NCBI GenBank assembly: GCA_012862575.1
Contig: BLSF01000008.1
Span: 186,001-250,000 of the forward strand
Direction of reading: 5' to 3'
DNA length: 64,000 bases
DNA from: Parietichytrium sp. I65-24A
Taxonomy: Eukaryota; Sar; Bigyra; Thraustochytrida; Thraustochytriidae
Part shown: positions 1 to 10,659 of the stretch, in pieces
Numbering within the stretch: position 1 is the stretch's first letter
Layout of the letters: every line of letters begins with the position of its first letter
The notes under the pieces: model-generated
Seen by the model: the letters and a program-made list of their open reading frames with translations, nothing else
Database searches by the model: none
What the model was told of the DNA's origin: nothing
Made by a program: the position numbers and the translations under genes

Positions 1-144
1 AGCGTGCACAAGGAGTCCAAAACCCCTTCCAAGGCAACCAACGGTGCTGAGAAGGAGACTCCCAAAGACAAGGCTCGCAAGCGCACCCAGGACGCCAAGT
101 TCAGCGCACGTTCCGGCAAAAAGCACAGACGGAGCAAGGACTAA
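1..144 (+). CDS. 3' end of a lysine/arginine-rich protein (partial)
   Basis: The window opens inside a plus-strand reading frame that runs 47 codons to a TAA at 142-144. The residues are strongly basic and hydrophilic (many Lys, Arg, Ser, Thr; last residues HRRSKD), as in the tails of nucleolar or RNA-binding proteins, but no domain is visible and I do not recognise the protein. Its 5' part lies outside the window. It is tail to tail with the minus-strand transporter gene, whose stop is at 265, leaving about 120 bases for both 3' ends. That the frame is coding is inferred from its open state and composition. Confidence 0.55.
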   Translation, partial: SVHKESKTPSKATNGAEKETPKDKARKRTQDAKFSARSGKKHRRSKD

Positions 145-264
145 ACAATCGAGCAATAACACCTCTCTTTCTTCGTGAGAAGAGAGTCTAAAAAGAGCAC
201 ACGTTTGTTTTCAAATTAATAAGAGTCAGACAAAAGATATTCACTCATCAGAAAAACAGTTGTG

Positions 265-1709
265 CTACATAGTATTTGAGTAATTTGACCCAGAGCGTCT
301 TCTGGCATCATCAGAATCATAGCTTCCAACGGACGTCGACCGGGCGATCACTCCGTTAACTGGCGACTTCTTGCTCGTCCGGCGAGGCGTGGACAGCTCA
401 ATGTCCCCATCGTCCTGATCAAAACCAATAAAGCTGTCTTCCGAGAGGCGTCTGCTTGGTAAAACCTCGAAGCCAACTTGGGGGCCAGCATTGTTGAGGG
501 TGTGATTCTCTTTCCTGGTGAGCACGTAGAGTCCAGAGAGCGTGATGACTGTACCGACCAGAAACATGTTGATTTGTTTTGCGGAAAGCTCCTCCTATAA
601 AGCCAGTTTTGAAGATGTCAGAACACATCCCAACGTGCAAAAAAAAAAGAAAAGCAGCCATTCTTAAACTCACAAATTCGCCAAAGTAAACCAAACCGCC
701 GATAACACCGCTGATGATCCAATACGATTGGTACACTGGAAGGACGTAAAGTTGATCGTATCGCTTCATGGCACCGTTAAGAAAGCTGATCTGTGTAAGC
801 AAGCAAATCACCATTGCGATGATGATCAAATAGGTATCCAAGTAAGCAAAAACGGCATCGCCGTGAAAGGCGTCCTTTAGCAATTCTACCGTGCTCTTCG
901 CAAACAAAACGGAGTTCCCACCCGTGATTCCCGCGAACCCGCACCAACCGACAAGCCCGAGCAACTTGTAGATGGTCTCGTTCTTTTCTTCGCTCCATTT
1001 GATGAACGAGTAGTGCAGGCCTAGCATTAGCGGCGTTAAAAAGGCATAAATGTACATCCGCGTCTGATGATATAGTTCGCGAAGCACCTCCAGCTTGTAT
1101 TCGTGTTCGTGATGATTTGAATAGATCATGGTGATCCCAGTCCCGAGAAAGATAAGCGCGCAAGCCTGAATGTCATTTTTGTCGTACTTTTCATCTAGCA
1201 GGTACGAAGACATAAATAGGTTCCACACCAGGCTGAGCGCTGCCAACGGGGCAAGCAAACTCTGCGGCGCAAGACCGCTGTTTCCACGCCACAAACACCA
1301 CATTAAAGTTAGTGCATCATCACAATCCCACCTCCGGAATACAACCCCTGGCAAACGAAAAGTAATCCAAACAAGCCACGGAAACCTACAAAGCCAGAAA
1401 ATCAATGATGTTGCCGAGCACCATGCACGAGAAACCGACGACCCACCTGGGCTGCTGCCACGGCTTCAAGTTGGCATTTTCCGTAGCGCACAGGCTCAGC
1501 TTCTGCAATCCCAGGCCCAGGCAGATAAGAAAGGACGCCAGGATCGCCAGCACTACGCCGCAAGTGACAAGGAACGCCTCGCTGAACGACCTGTAGTCCG
1601 TCCACGCCTTCAGCCGCGCCAGGTACGACTCGTCCGACTCGCCCTCTTGACCCATATTTTGCAGCTCGCGGGCCGCAAACTCCCACACCTGCGCCGCCAC
1701 CGCCGCCAT
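265..1709 (-). CDS. NIPA-like magnesium transporter (three exons)
   Basis: Predicted multi-pass membrane protein of the NIPA (DUF803) family, whose characterised members carry Mg2+ across plasma or endosomal membranes. Exons read 1709-1390, 1277-674 and 594-265; introns of 112 bases (GTAGGT...ACAG) and 79 bases (GTGAGT...ATAG) restore one 417-residue frame. Joining exons 1 and 2 rebuilds the family-typical DFLAFGLAPQSLLAPLAAL segment, and joining exons 2 and 3 rebuilds the last helix (MFLVGTVITLSGLYVL). Roughly nine hydrophobic segments are visible, followed by a hydrophilic tail of about 70 residues rich in Ser and Asp. I chose the ATG at 1709 (MAAVAAQ) over an in-frame ATG at 1934, because the extra 75 residues are low-complexity translation of a short tandem repeat. 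Family known; Mg2+ as substrate is inferred. Confidence 0.85.
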
Positions 1710-2383
1710 TGTGTCCTCGCCAAGGTACGCGCAGAAACCCCCCTTTCCCAGTCCTGCCAGTCCTCCCAGTCCTGCCAGTCCTGCTTTCGCACTTGCTGCG
1801 CTTGCTGCGCTTGCCCACTCTCGCTCGACCGCTCGACCGCTCTGCGCGCACCCTTGCCTTCTCCCGCTCAGTGTGGGCCCTAAGGGCGGCCTACTTTCGC
1901 TTACGGGACCCAGGTGTGGGAAGCCGAAACGCACGGCGTACTGCCCGCGGTGGGACGAAAGGGTTATGCGATAGCCTAAAGTGGCCTTACGACAGCGTGT
2001 TCGTTTTGCTGATAGATATGGCTACTGCCTGGAAGGGAGCGCTAGCTTGGAGAGCTTGTACAACTTCGAGATTGACCTGTGAGATTGAAAGATTGAAAGA
2101 TTGGTTGCTTATAATTGACTGTGATTTCAAGATTTGAGAGATTGTTGGTCGATGGTTGGTGTGATCGGAGGTGGTCGGGTCTCCGGGGCGGTTCACGTAC
2201 TGCAAGGCCAGGAATCAGGAGTTGCCGGGCTCGACAGATGTTGAATTCGAGTTTCTTTCAAGTGCTCGTGGCGGTGTTGGTATAAATAATTATTGTGACT
2301 GTTTAGCTTTTAAATTCGGGGTCGCTGGGCTTGACTTGGGTGACGGAATTCGGATACGGTCAAAGCGAGGCGCTTGCTCGCAT
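1710..2383. other. Region between the NIPA-like and LIM genes
   Basis: This 674-base gap holds the 5' flank of the transporter and the 3' flank of the LIM gene, both on the minus strand. Besides the 9-base repeat there is a patch at 2086-2130 built from GATTGAAA-like words. I see no convincing gene, RNA or terminator. Confidence 0.5.
1747..1815. repeat. 9-base tandem repeat in transporter 5' leader
   Basis: About four copies of a 9-base unit (CCAGTCCTG/C on the plus strand) at 1747-1784, followed by two to three copies of CTTGCTGCG to 1815. It lies about 40 bases upstream of the chosen start of the NIPA-like gene and stays in frame with it on the minus strand, so an upstream start would translate it as Ala-Gly-Leu repeats. 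Confidence 0.8.
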
Positions 2384-3985
2384 TCATTCCATTGCGAGTA
2401 GAGGAGGCACGTCATCGTCGCTTTCAGCGTTGATCTCGGAATCTGAGAGGTTTTGAGTCAACACGGTGGGGACACCCGGATGTTCCTTATGGCAAAAGTA
2501 AAGCCGGCATGGATCCAGACACCCCAGCAAGGTGGCGTCTTGAGAAAGCTGGGCAATGAGTTCAAGTCGCTGGATGACGCCCCCGAACGATTGAAACAAG
2601 TGGACAGTCAGCCGCTCGAAGTTCTCCGGAGCCGGTTCCAAAGTCTGAACGAGCGCGATCGACTGCACCCATGTACTCGCGGTCAGCCAGTCGTCGGTCA
2701 ATATTGTGACAGGAGTGTTCTGCGTCGCGATTGGAGTCAGTGTGAAACCGGGGGTGTCTTCATCAGAAAGGAGCGCAACTAGGCTTTCACAAATGTTGAT
2801 GTCCCGCAAGACAAGACCAGCCGAATTGAGCACTTGGTTCTTGTTCTCCCCAAGCGTTAATGTGGGACCACGAAAGTTCAGCTTGATGTATCCTTCAATT
2901 CCGTCAATTAGTGCAGGCCCGTGATAGTGCACGCCAAATACGGGAAGGTATGGGTCCATAGACGCAGGTTCGAGGTCGTCAAACTTTTGATCCCTTATCG
3001 TGGCTGAGATGCTCAGCTCTGAGGCCACGTTAATCTTCCGGTAATCCGAAGATTTAGACATCGTTTCAGGATAAAACGTAAGATGCACGTGAGAATGCTG
3101 CTGCAATTCTGCCTTCATGAGGGCTTCACGATCCTCGGTGTCCAATGCATAAAAGAATGTCTTGGAATTATCACTGTCCTTGTCAGTTCGCAATGCCACC
3201 ACCAAACGGTCTGCGGTGCGCTTCAAGAACACGCGCTGAGACACATGAACTCCTTCAGCCTCCGTTTGCGGGCACACTTTGTGAAACTTTTCCATTCCGT
3301 TTACAATCATGTCCGCGTCTTTAGCAAATGCGAAGCCACAGCGGCCACACACTGGAACATAATCGCCCATTACAAGAACGAGCTTATCTTTTGCGATCTT
3401 GCGTTTGTGCGCAACCTCTTCTGTCAGACAAACCACTCTATGGGACTCTTTTTTCGCCATCCTGGACGTTCCAGCAATAATTTGTGACGCGATGTGGCTA
3501 CCATGCTTGGCGCAAAGAAATTTGTTGGGCTCTACGCGGTACTGAGAGCACTGGAGCATGCTGGGGCCGGATTCGAGCACAGGCTCTTTAAATTCTAGAG
3601 ACACATTGCACATGTTGCATCTGAGACACTCCTTGTGAAACACCTGCCCCTTTGAGTTCTGTGCACGATCATGCATGTAGACGACTTTGTCACACAAGCA
3701 GCACTCCTTGTTCCTCAGCACGGCTTCATTCGAGGACTTGGGCGTCAGAACCTGCGTCATTCTCGCCACGTTGCCGCTCACAGCATTCCGCGCCGGCGAC
3801 TGGCTTCTCACAGGGCTCTTCTGCGCTGGAGTGTCCTCCGCCAGCTCCTTTTCCCACCCGAGCGTGGAAACCTTACCTATCTTCACTGCCGGCCTGTCGA
3901 GCGCCTCAAACTTGGCCACATCATTGTCTCTTGCCACCTTGTCTTCCCCGCGCTCCCCGCAGCAGAGCGACATTTCGGAGCCCAT
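2384..3985 (-). CDS. LIM zinc-finger protein with predicted acylated N-terminus
   Basis: A 533-residue protein with one clear LIM finger: C95-x2-C98-x18-H117-x2-C120-x2-C123-x2-C126, then C158-x2-H161 after an unusually long loop. A second C-x2-C...H-x2-C set follows around residues 230-255 and looks like half a LIM domain. The remaining 270 residues are mixed alpha/beta with no family I recognise; the last ones are acidic. LIM domains bind proteins, often in cytoskeletal or signalling complexes. I chose the ATG at 3985 (context ACAATGG, A at -3 and G at +4) over an in-frame ATG at 4108, because the extra residues are a Cys-Ala-Asp repeat. The chosen start gives MGSEMSLCC, matching an N-myristoylation (Gly2, Ser6) plus palmitoylation (Cys8/9) pattern. 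Single exon. Partners unknown. Confidence 0.75.
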   Translation of the reverse strand: MGSEMSLCCGERGEDKVARDNDVAKFEALDRPAVKIGKVSTLGWEKELAEDTPAQKSPVRSQSPARNAVSGNVARMTQVLTPKSSNEAVLRNKECCLCDKVVYMHDRAQNSKGQVFHKECLRCNMCNVSLEFKEPVLESGPSMLQCSQYRVEPNKFLCAKHGSHIASQIIAGTSRMAKKESHRVVCLTEEVAHKRKIAKDKLVLVMGDYVPVCGRCGFAFAKDADMIVNGMEKFHKVCPQTEAEGVHVSQRVFLKRTADRLVVALRTDKDSDNSKTFFYALDTEDREALMKAELQQHSHVHLTFYPETMSKSSDYRKINVASELSISATIRDQKFDDLEPASMDPYLPVFGVHYHGPALIDGIEGYIKLNFRGPTLTLGENKNQVLNSAGLVLRDINICESLVALLSDEDTPGFTLTPIATQNTPVTILTDDWLTASTWVQSIALVQTLEPAPENFERLTVHLFQSFGGVIQRLELIAQLSQDATLLGCLDPCRLYFCHKEHPGVPTVLTQNLSDSEINAESDDDVPPLLAME

Positions 3986-3992
3986 TGTGTCC

Positions 3993-4036
3993 GCACAGTC
4001 TGCACAGTCTGCACAGTCTGCACAGTCTGCACAGTG
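3993..4036. repeat. 9-base tandem repeat just upstream of the LIM start
   Basis: Four perfect copies and a partial fifth of GCACAGTCT on the plus strand, beginning 8 bases upstream of the chosen ATG at 3985. The frame stays open through it on the minus strand, where it would read Cys-Ala-Asp. Whether it is leader or coding depends on which ATG is used. Confidence 0.85.
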
Positions 4037-5085
4037 CAAAAGTTGACACTTTTGTAGAAATATAATTAGGTTTTGTCGGGACGCCGACTCCGCTTCAAAG
4101 TTTACCAAACCTAACCGCCTTGTCAGTTTCCTCTTACCGTTACTCGGCGCAACACAGCCCCGTTGTGCATCTCCTTTCTGCGGGCGACGACTGTGGGGCG
4201 CAACAGACTTCAGGGCGTGAGCAAAGGATTAGAGGATACTGTTTCACCCATAAGAACTGTTAGGAGGTTGAGGCTTACCAGAAAAGAAGAGATGAAGACA
4301 TCGCAAAAACATTCTTATACGTTTGAGCTATCTTCTGAAGTAAATGTCAATGTTTACTGTGAGTCGCAAAGATATCTCTCCTCCCAACGTCTGCGGAGTT
4401 TGGAGCACTATTAGCTGTAATCAATGGCATAGGAGTGAGAGTAGTCCGACAAAACGAACAGCGCTTTGTTCTATTTTGGGTGCGGAACTCTTTTTACACA
4501 TCGCAGGACACCCTCGCAGAACACGTCCCTTCTTCAGTTCTGGTGACATCGACTCCTCGCAAAGTAAGTAGCCCTACACGTTTCGCTGAGGGGGCTTAGC
4601 AACAAATTTCCCGACGTCGGCCACATCTCCTATACTTTAGACTATATCATGCCTACATTTGCCTCTCCTTCTCCAATCCCACGAAAAGGAGGTAGCGAGA
4701 CCTAGCAGTCGAAAGGAGACAGAAGGATCTCATCTACCCAAAATAATAGAACAACTTAGCCTCATCACCCCACCTGCTCCCTTTCGTTCCCTGTGTTCTT
4801 TCACTACCACACCTGCTAACCACACCGCTCTCTCTCCTATTCTACCCTTTAACCCAGTCAACCACACTAAGAATCGAGTGGGATACACTGGATACACAGT
4901 GCAGTAGCCCGTGGTAGCACAGCTAAGTGGAGGAATAGGAACCCTTTACCCGGAGCGCTAGAACGAAGAAGAGACACAGAGAGAGACAAGAGACAGAGAG
5001 AGACAGAGACGGTGTTTGTCGGAAACTACCGATGGCTACGCTATGGATCGGATATCCGGGAGCTAGGAACTTTGAACGCGAATCG

Positions 5086-5305
5086 TCCAAACAAACCAAA
5101 CATAACCAAACAAACATAACCAAACAAACAAACAAACCAAACGAACTCAGCAGGTTCAAGTCCTGACTCTGAGAGCTGTGAGAGCAGCATAGAGCAGCGA
5201 CAGCACACAGAAGACAGAAGACAGAAGACGGAGGCTACTTGTTACACTGTGGCACAACAGAGTCAACAGAGTCAACAGAGACAGCAGACTGCAGACTGCA
5301 GACAG
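5086..5305. repeat. Cluster of short tandem repeats upstream of the TTL-fusion gene
   Basis: Consecutive simple arrays: CCAAACAAA/CATAAC repeats (5086-5142), ACAGAAG x3 (5207-5231), AGTCAACAG x2 plus a variant copy (5255-5281) and GCAGACT x3 (5283-5305). Each is short and imperfect at its edges. Their unit lengths differ, so they are separate expansions and not one array. Confidence 0.75.
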
Positions 5306-5434
5306 TAGCAGCTGCTGTTGACCTGTCGAGACTGTCGAGTAGGCGGAGAGGGACCCTCGTCACTGTCGCCATCGCCCAGCGGAAGGCTCCAAGGCGCTTC
5401 GTACTGGCCCAAACACCGAGAAGGCTCCGGCCCC

Positions 5435-5479
5435 GAGGACACCCTGAGGAGGACACCCTGAGGAGGACACCCTGAGGAG
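5435..5479. repeat. 14-base tandem repeat, three copies
   Basis: Three copies of GAGGAGGACACCCT, with GACACCCTG starting at 5438, 5452 and 5466 (period exactly 14). It sits about 190 bases upstream of the ATG of the TTL-fusion gene. Confidence 0.85.
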
Positions 5480-5667
5480 CGAGGTCGCTGTGCCGTCCCA
5501 CTCGAACGAACCAACGTCCGTTCAACAACACGGGCTGGGACTGCATCCGCAACGCGAAGAGACTTGGCATCTAGACGCGCCAACGGCACGGTGCGAGACA
5601 TAGGGATAGAGCCCGAGAGCTTGGCGAAGAGGGTGTTGTGAGTTGTGCTGTTGGAGCAACTTGCGTC

Positions 5668-8600
5668 ATGAAGGGCAGGCACCACGGGCACGGTGGAAAT
5701 GGCGGTTTTAGGGTGAGTTTGGGAGATTTGGGTTGTGATCCTGTGCAAAGAAGGGGCGCTGGGTACTAACGGGAAAAGATTGGAAACCACAGGTGAGATA
5801 CTATCACATTTTCGTGGTGACGGTGACGCTCTTCTGGCTGTTCCTGATCAAGCAAATCGGGTCTGTGCAGGTGTTCGATCGCGTATTTGTGTTTGGGGAC
5901 TTGAAGGATGGCGGCTCGAGCGGATCTCTTCGCGCGGCGGATGATGTCCAGGTCTTCACTGCGGTCGGCCACGCGAACTGTAAATATACAGCTTTGGCAA
6001 ATCAAGTACTGGACAAGCTAAAGGAGGAAGACCCAAAGTCCGTGTTCGTGTACACGTGGACTGCTCCATCCAGGAAGCAATTCGATAGATGGCTCGAGAC
6101 TCGCAAGCAGTCTGGACAAGTTCCCAAAGATCACAAAACTGCGCCTGTGATCTTTAATCGAATGGAGCAGCAGCGCGTGTTCCTCGGCGGAGTTGGAGAG
6201 CTGTTGGAGTTTGCGAGCGAGCGGTTCCCAAGAGTCGATCTATCACAAGAGAAGCTGCGCAAGCAAGAAATTGACGAGCTCTCTCACGACGATTTTCTCG
6301 AGCATCACGGCTCGGGTAAGGATTTCTCGACTCGACCGAGCTCGGGCAAAGCCCTCATATTAAGCCCATCTGATGAAATCTCAGCCTCCAGCGACGAGAG
6401 GTTGGACTCGGCTGAGACTGAGACTGTGACTGGCCGTCTCAGGACGCCAGAGACCACGGTGTTTCCTGTCAGCCAACAGAGCCCCGTTATACGCTCTTTC
6501 ATGACTGACCCTCTGAATCGCTTGGTACCTCAAGTTACATTCAAGAAGAACAGGGTTTTCACGACATATCGCCTGGCGGAGGGGCGAATCGTCACCAACT
6601 ACAAGCCAATGATGGCCGCACTCAAGGGAAAGGGATGGAGCTACATGCAATCCGCTCCACTGCTGTCTGGGTTTATTCTCGTGCAGGACCAGACTTCGGC
6701 GGCCCATGTTTTGAAAAAGTACAGGAAACCAATCATTAACAATATTGGATACGGCGGTCAGAGTTGCTTTGGAGGCACCAAGGGAACTCAGCTCAAGTGC
6801 CGCTCTGAATTTGCCCTCAAAAGCGGGTGCAATTACGACTCTCTTGGAATTCAACCCCCACAATATCGGCTGTGGATTTTGGAGGAGTGCAGGCGATTCT
6901 TTGATGTCGCGTGCAAAAACGAGCCGAACCGTATGTGGATGGAGAAGCCGAGCGGAGGGCAGCATGGCGTAGGAATGACCGTGCGAAATGGTTGTGAATC
7001 GGTCAGGCAAATTCATAACAGCTGCGCCGCCGAGGCAGCAAAGAAGAAGTTCATTATGATGCCGTACTTGACCCCGGCCCTTATGGGCGGTCACAAGTTT
7101 GACGTCCGCTCTTTTCTCCTGGTGGCAAGCCTGGACCCACAGCTTGCTTTTTACCACGACGGATTTGCTCGCAAGGCAAACAGCGCGTACACCTCCGACT
7201 TGTCAGATCGAAATGCACACATTACCAACGCTGTGTCTCAGAAGGATGAAGACCATTTCTACAGCTTTGTGAGCTTGCAAGACATCTTGCACCGTGAGTC
7301 AGGATTCCCAGCCGACTTCATGACGACTGTATTCCGCGCACACGCCATCAAAGTTCAAAATTATGTCTTTCAGACATCTCGGCAGTTCTTCGGTCGAAGA
7401 AAGGGTCTCTACCAAATCTTTGCTCTAGACTGGATCATCGATTCCGATGGTGGTATTCACATGCTTGAAGCAAACTCTAACCCGCTTGTCACTGTCTTCA
7501 AGGACTTGCAGGAGGAGTTTACCGAGACCTGGGACGGCATGACCGACCTAGTAATAAAGGTCCATTCTGAGCCCGAAAGTCTCTTCTCCTCGGAGTACCC
7601 TAAACTGACCGCCATGGACCCAAATCGTTACCAGTACAGAGGCTGGCATTTGATCTTCAATGAGCTCGAAGAGAAGGAGTCCGGAATCCCCTTTAAGCCG
7701 TGCAGTGCTGGGGTGAGCCAGTACAGTATCAGCAAGACTCTTGGCATCAACACCAAGCCCGACTCCGTTGCTGCTCTCCAGAGCTCTCCTGTGGCGAAGA
7801 CTTTTAAGCAAGAAGAGACTCAGCAAGGCACTGCTGTGACTGAAAGGGTCTCGAGCAACGTCGTGGAAGAAGATGACCTGTCTTTTGAGACGGAGCCTGA
7901 AACCGAAACCTCGGCTGTTACGGTTTCCTCTGGCGGTGCAGACATGGATGAGACGCCTTACAAGATTTCCCAGGCCGAAATCCACGAGGCAGTAAAGTTT
8001 GCGGCGAAGAGGCAGTGTGTTAGCCTTGATCCGTTTGCTGCGTTTGACGACTGCCAGTACGTCAACCGCGGCCTTGGCGAGCAGGATCGTACAATCCGTT
8101 GCCGCTTCACGACGGATGGGTACCTGTACATTATCGAGCCCACCGACGAGAAACTCGTTGCGCAGCGACGGCCTCTCGAGGAGCTGTCCTCGCCTGGATG
8201 CTTTCCGATGATGTTGGTGACTGCAGGAGTGCACGGCAATGAGCAAGCAGGAATCGTTGCGGCTCGACACATGCGCAAAACGTGGTCTTTTAAGAAGGCA
8301 AGACTGGTTATAGTCGAGCGACTAAATCCTCGCGGGGATGAGAAACGAGCCCGCTACATTCCAAAGATGTCCAAGCAAGAGCAAGATCTGAATCGCAATT
8401 TTCCCAAGTCAGGCTTGGTCGGCGATCTTGCGAAAGAAATCTGGAAGATGGTAGCCAAGATTAAGCCTCACGTGTTTATCGACATGCATGAAGGCTGGGG
8501 CTTTTACAACCGCTTACGAGCTAATTACCAGAAGGGAGGCCAATTGGTCGGAAACCCCAAGTTCAGCAAAGGAAGCTCCGTGATTTCCTCTGAGTCGGCT

Positions 8601-9398
8601 GTTCCGATTGCCAAGTACATGATCAATAGGGTCAATGATCTCACCGTGAAGGAACATGCGAAAGACTTTCTGTCGGTCGTTCCACCAATAGAGACTGGAT
8701 TGGCCAACATGATCATGCGTGAGTTTGACCCACTAACGTTTGTCATCGAGACTACTTCAGGCAACCAGCCTCTGTGGTTCCGCGCGAAGCAGCAGCTCAT
8801 TCTAGTGAGCACTTGCTTTGTGATCCTCGGTCTCCTGCCTGTGGACTTTGATGGTCGCCAGGGATTTGACAACTCCATGGCCTGTGTCGCCGGAATGAGC
8901 AGCTGCAAGTTGCAGCATCCTGGGGACGATCTTCTCACTTTCCGCAACTCTCAGCCGCTCGAGCAGCCAAGGCCAGAATCCTCCGTGCGTGCAGTCATCG
9001 ACGATGAGGACGATGATCTGACCCCAAGCTCAGACCTCGAAGTCACCGAGACCCGCGAAGAAGATTTATCATCAGAGACGGAGGAAGACGAAGAGATCAA
9101 TGCCGCTGGCGACGCATTGGAGCAGCCAGCTGCTGAGCAAGAAAATGACCCGAACAACTTTAACCAGAATGGCGCAGATGGAGAAGCTGAGGAGGAGGCA
9201 GCTGGCGAAGACGAGGAAGCCGCGGCCGAGTTCCAATCTCGCTCTCAAGTCGCCGAGGAAGACGCAGAGCAAGCTGATGCCGAGCTTGAGACCGAAGTCG
9301 CCGAAGCAGAAGCAGAAGCAGAAGCTGCTGCCGATGCTGATGCTGATGCTGATGCCGACGCCGAATTCGAGGAGTTCGAAGAGGGCGGCGACAGGTAA
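5668..9398 (+). CDS. Membrane-anchored glutaredoxin-like / TTL ligase / M14 peptidase fusion
   Basis: Exons 5668-5712 and 5793-9398; the 80-base intron has GTGAGT, a perfect TACTAAC branch sequence (5764-5770) and CACAG. Product 1216 residues. Residues 1-45 have basic residues followed by a long hydrophobic stretch (YYHIFVVTVTLFWLFLI), a signal anchor or signal peptide. Residues about 65-160 resemble glutaredoxin: cis-Pro (TAP) and GGVGEL motifs, with HANC where CPYC is expected. Residues about 265-600 are a tubulin-tyrosine-ligase-type ATP-grasp domain: KPSGGQHGVGM, GHKFDVRSF, HITN, and the D...E..N metal/ATP residues in FALDWIID...HMLEANSNP. Residues about 815-1050 are an M14/AstE-aspartoacylase-type metallopeptidase: GVHGNEQAG (zinc His and Glu), DLNRNFP, DMHEG (zinc His), FVIETTSG (likely catalytic Glu). 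The tail is Glu/Asp/Ala-rich. TTL enzymes ligate amino acids to peptides and M14 enzymes remove them. Domain calls are strong; substrate and compartment are unknown. Confidence 0.85.
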
Positions 9399-10068
9399 AT
9401 GAAACTGAAAGAAAAAAAAAGATAAACCTTTTGTGATCCGTACATTCCATCTTCTCACGCCGTTTCTTCGTTCTTCCATTTCCACTCCCCGTGAGGTTTA
9501 GACGCTGCGTCGACTTTCTTACTTGGTTCTTCGCGTTGTGTCGTTCATGTTCTGGTTCTTCCACACCATCTTCCCAGTTTGCTGGATCCTGAGGAAGCTT
9601 CGTTTCTGTTCTCCCCGGGGGTGGTAGGCTCTGTGTAACGGAGCTTACACCCATTCGTAAAAATCCATGATTATCCACTTGATCCATGTAGCCAATGGTC
9701 TAGAATGTGCTAGAGGACGGAGGAACGAGCTCGTTGTTCTTTATTAGGCGCGCATAGCATACGTTTAAGCAAACGTTCCCTTTGAAGTCTTATGTATTTA
9801 GTAGCATGTCGTAGCATTTTAGCGAAGTGGCAACGTTAGCTTTGTGGCCCAGTAATGAATGAGTCCTGTGAGGCAGTGGCCATCGATTATAGTACCCAGT
9901 AAATAGCCTTGTGTAGTCTAACATTCACAGTCCAACGAGAGTGCGTAAGCACTTCTCCGACAAATGCTAACACCATTTTATCTAAGCATCTCATTAACTA
10001 CTTCTAAGGCATCCCGCCTAAGACTCGTTAATGTGCTAATAACCGCCCCAGATCCCCACTCACCCTCC

Positions 10069-10099
<31 letters not shown>

Positions 10100-10121
10100 T
10101 CGTTTTCTCTCTCTCTCTCTT
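10069..10121. repeat. CTTT array followed by CT run
   Basis: About eight CTTT units (10069-10100), a short TTTTC break and a CT dinucleotide run (10107-10121). The opposite-sense GA run at 10374-10401 could pair with the CT run or form a purine/pyrimidine triplex; this is inference. Confidence 0.85.
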
Positions 10122-10370
10122 CCTGATTCGTTCTTTCCTTCTTTCTTTGCTTCCTCCTCACACTCACTCCCTCCTTCCCTCCTTCCCTCCCTCTCCCACC
10201 AATTTTCCGCTTATTAAACTCATCTACCCCGAACGCTACAAATGGCAAATTGCTACTGCCGCTGCTAGCTGGATGAGGGGTGTTACTAGTGGTCCTCCTG
10301 AACCTCGCATTCCTCTCCTTCCTCCCATTCCTTTCTCCCATTCCTCCCAACAGACCCACAGAGACAGAGG

Positions 10371-10373
<3 letters not shown>

Positions 10374-10405
<32 letters not shown>

Positions 10406-10643
10406 GCGGCATACTCACGCGGACGGCGAAGGGTGCGCGCACGTAGTCGGCGGAGGATCGTTCGTTTGTGTCCGCCTGTCTCTCTCACGACTTGGTGACC
10501 TGACCTGACCTGACCTGACTGACCTGGTAGCCTAGTAGCCTAGTGTTGAAAACGCAGAGGGTACTGAGTAGCGTGGCTGCGTTGTGTTGTGTTTGTGATT
10601 GTGCGTGGAGATCAGCAAAGTAGGAGAGAGAGAGAGAGAGAGG
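10374..10643. repeat. GA runs and TGACC array before the coiled-coil gene
   Basis: GA dinucleotide run at 10374-10401, a pentanucleotide TGACC array at 10496-10526 with a CCTAGTAG duplication after it, and a second GA run at 10624-10643 that ends 17 bases before the ATG at 10660. Confidence 0.8.
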
Positions 10644-10659
10644 GAAACGGTAAGGCGAG

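Larger units (their letters stand above)
3986..5667. other. Long divergent upstream region between LIM and TTL-fusion genes
   Basis: About 1.7 kb separates two divergently transcribed genes and presumably holds both promoters. It has no credible gene. It contains pyrimidine-rich stretches around 4640-4860, GA-rich sequence at 4970-5012, A/C-rich CCAAACAAA repeats at 5086-5142, ACAGAAG repeats at 5207-5231, two AGTCAACAG units near 5255-5281, a GCAGACT patch to 5305, and a 14-base repeat at 5435-5479. No TATA box or initiator can be called with confidence. Confidence 0.5.
9399..10659. other. Gap between TTL-fusion and coiled-coil genes
   Basis: This 1.26 kb holds the 3' end of the fusion gene and the promoter of the next plus-strand gene. 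No gene is credible. It carries a CTTT array with a CT run, a GA run, a TGACC array and another GA run directly before the next ATG; these are listed separately. A Gly/Ser-free stretch near 9700-9960 shows nothing I can name. Confidence 0.5.

Noticed and set aside
5153-5163. GGTTCAAGTCC, a match to a tRNA B box
   Set aside because: No A box or cloverleaf stems can be drawn upstream; the surroundings are a simple A/C-rich repeat.
7548-8270. Long antisense frame within the TTL-fusion gene
   Set aside because: It is the complement of strongly conserved coding sequence and has no domain of its own.
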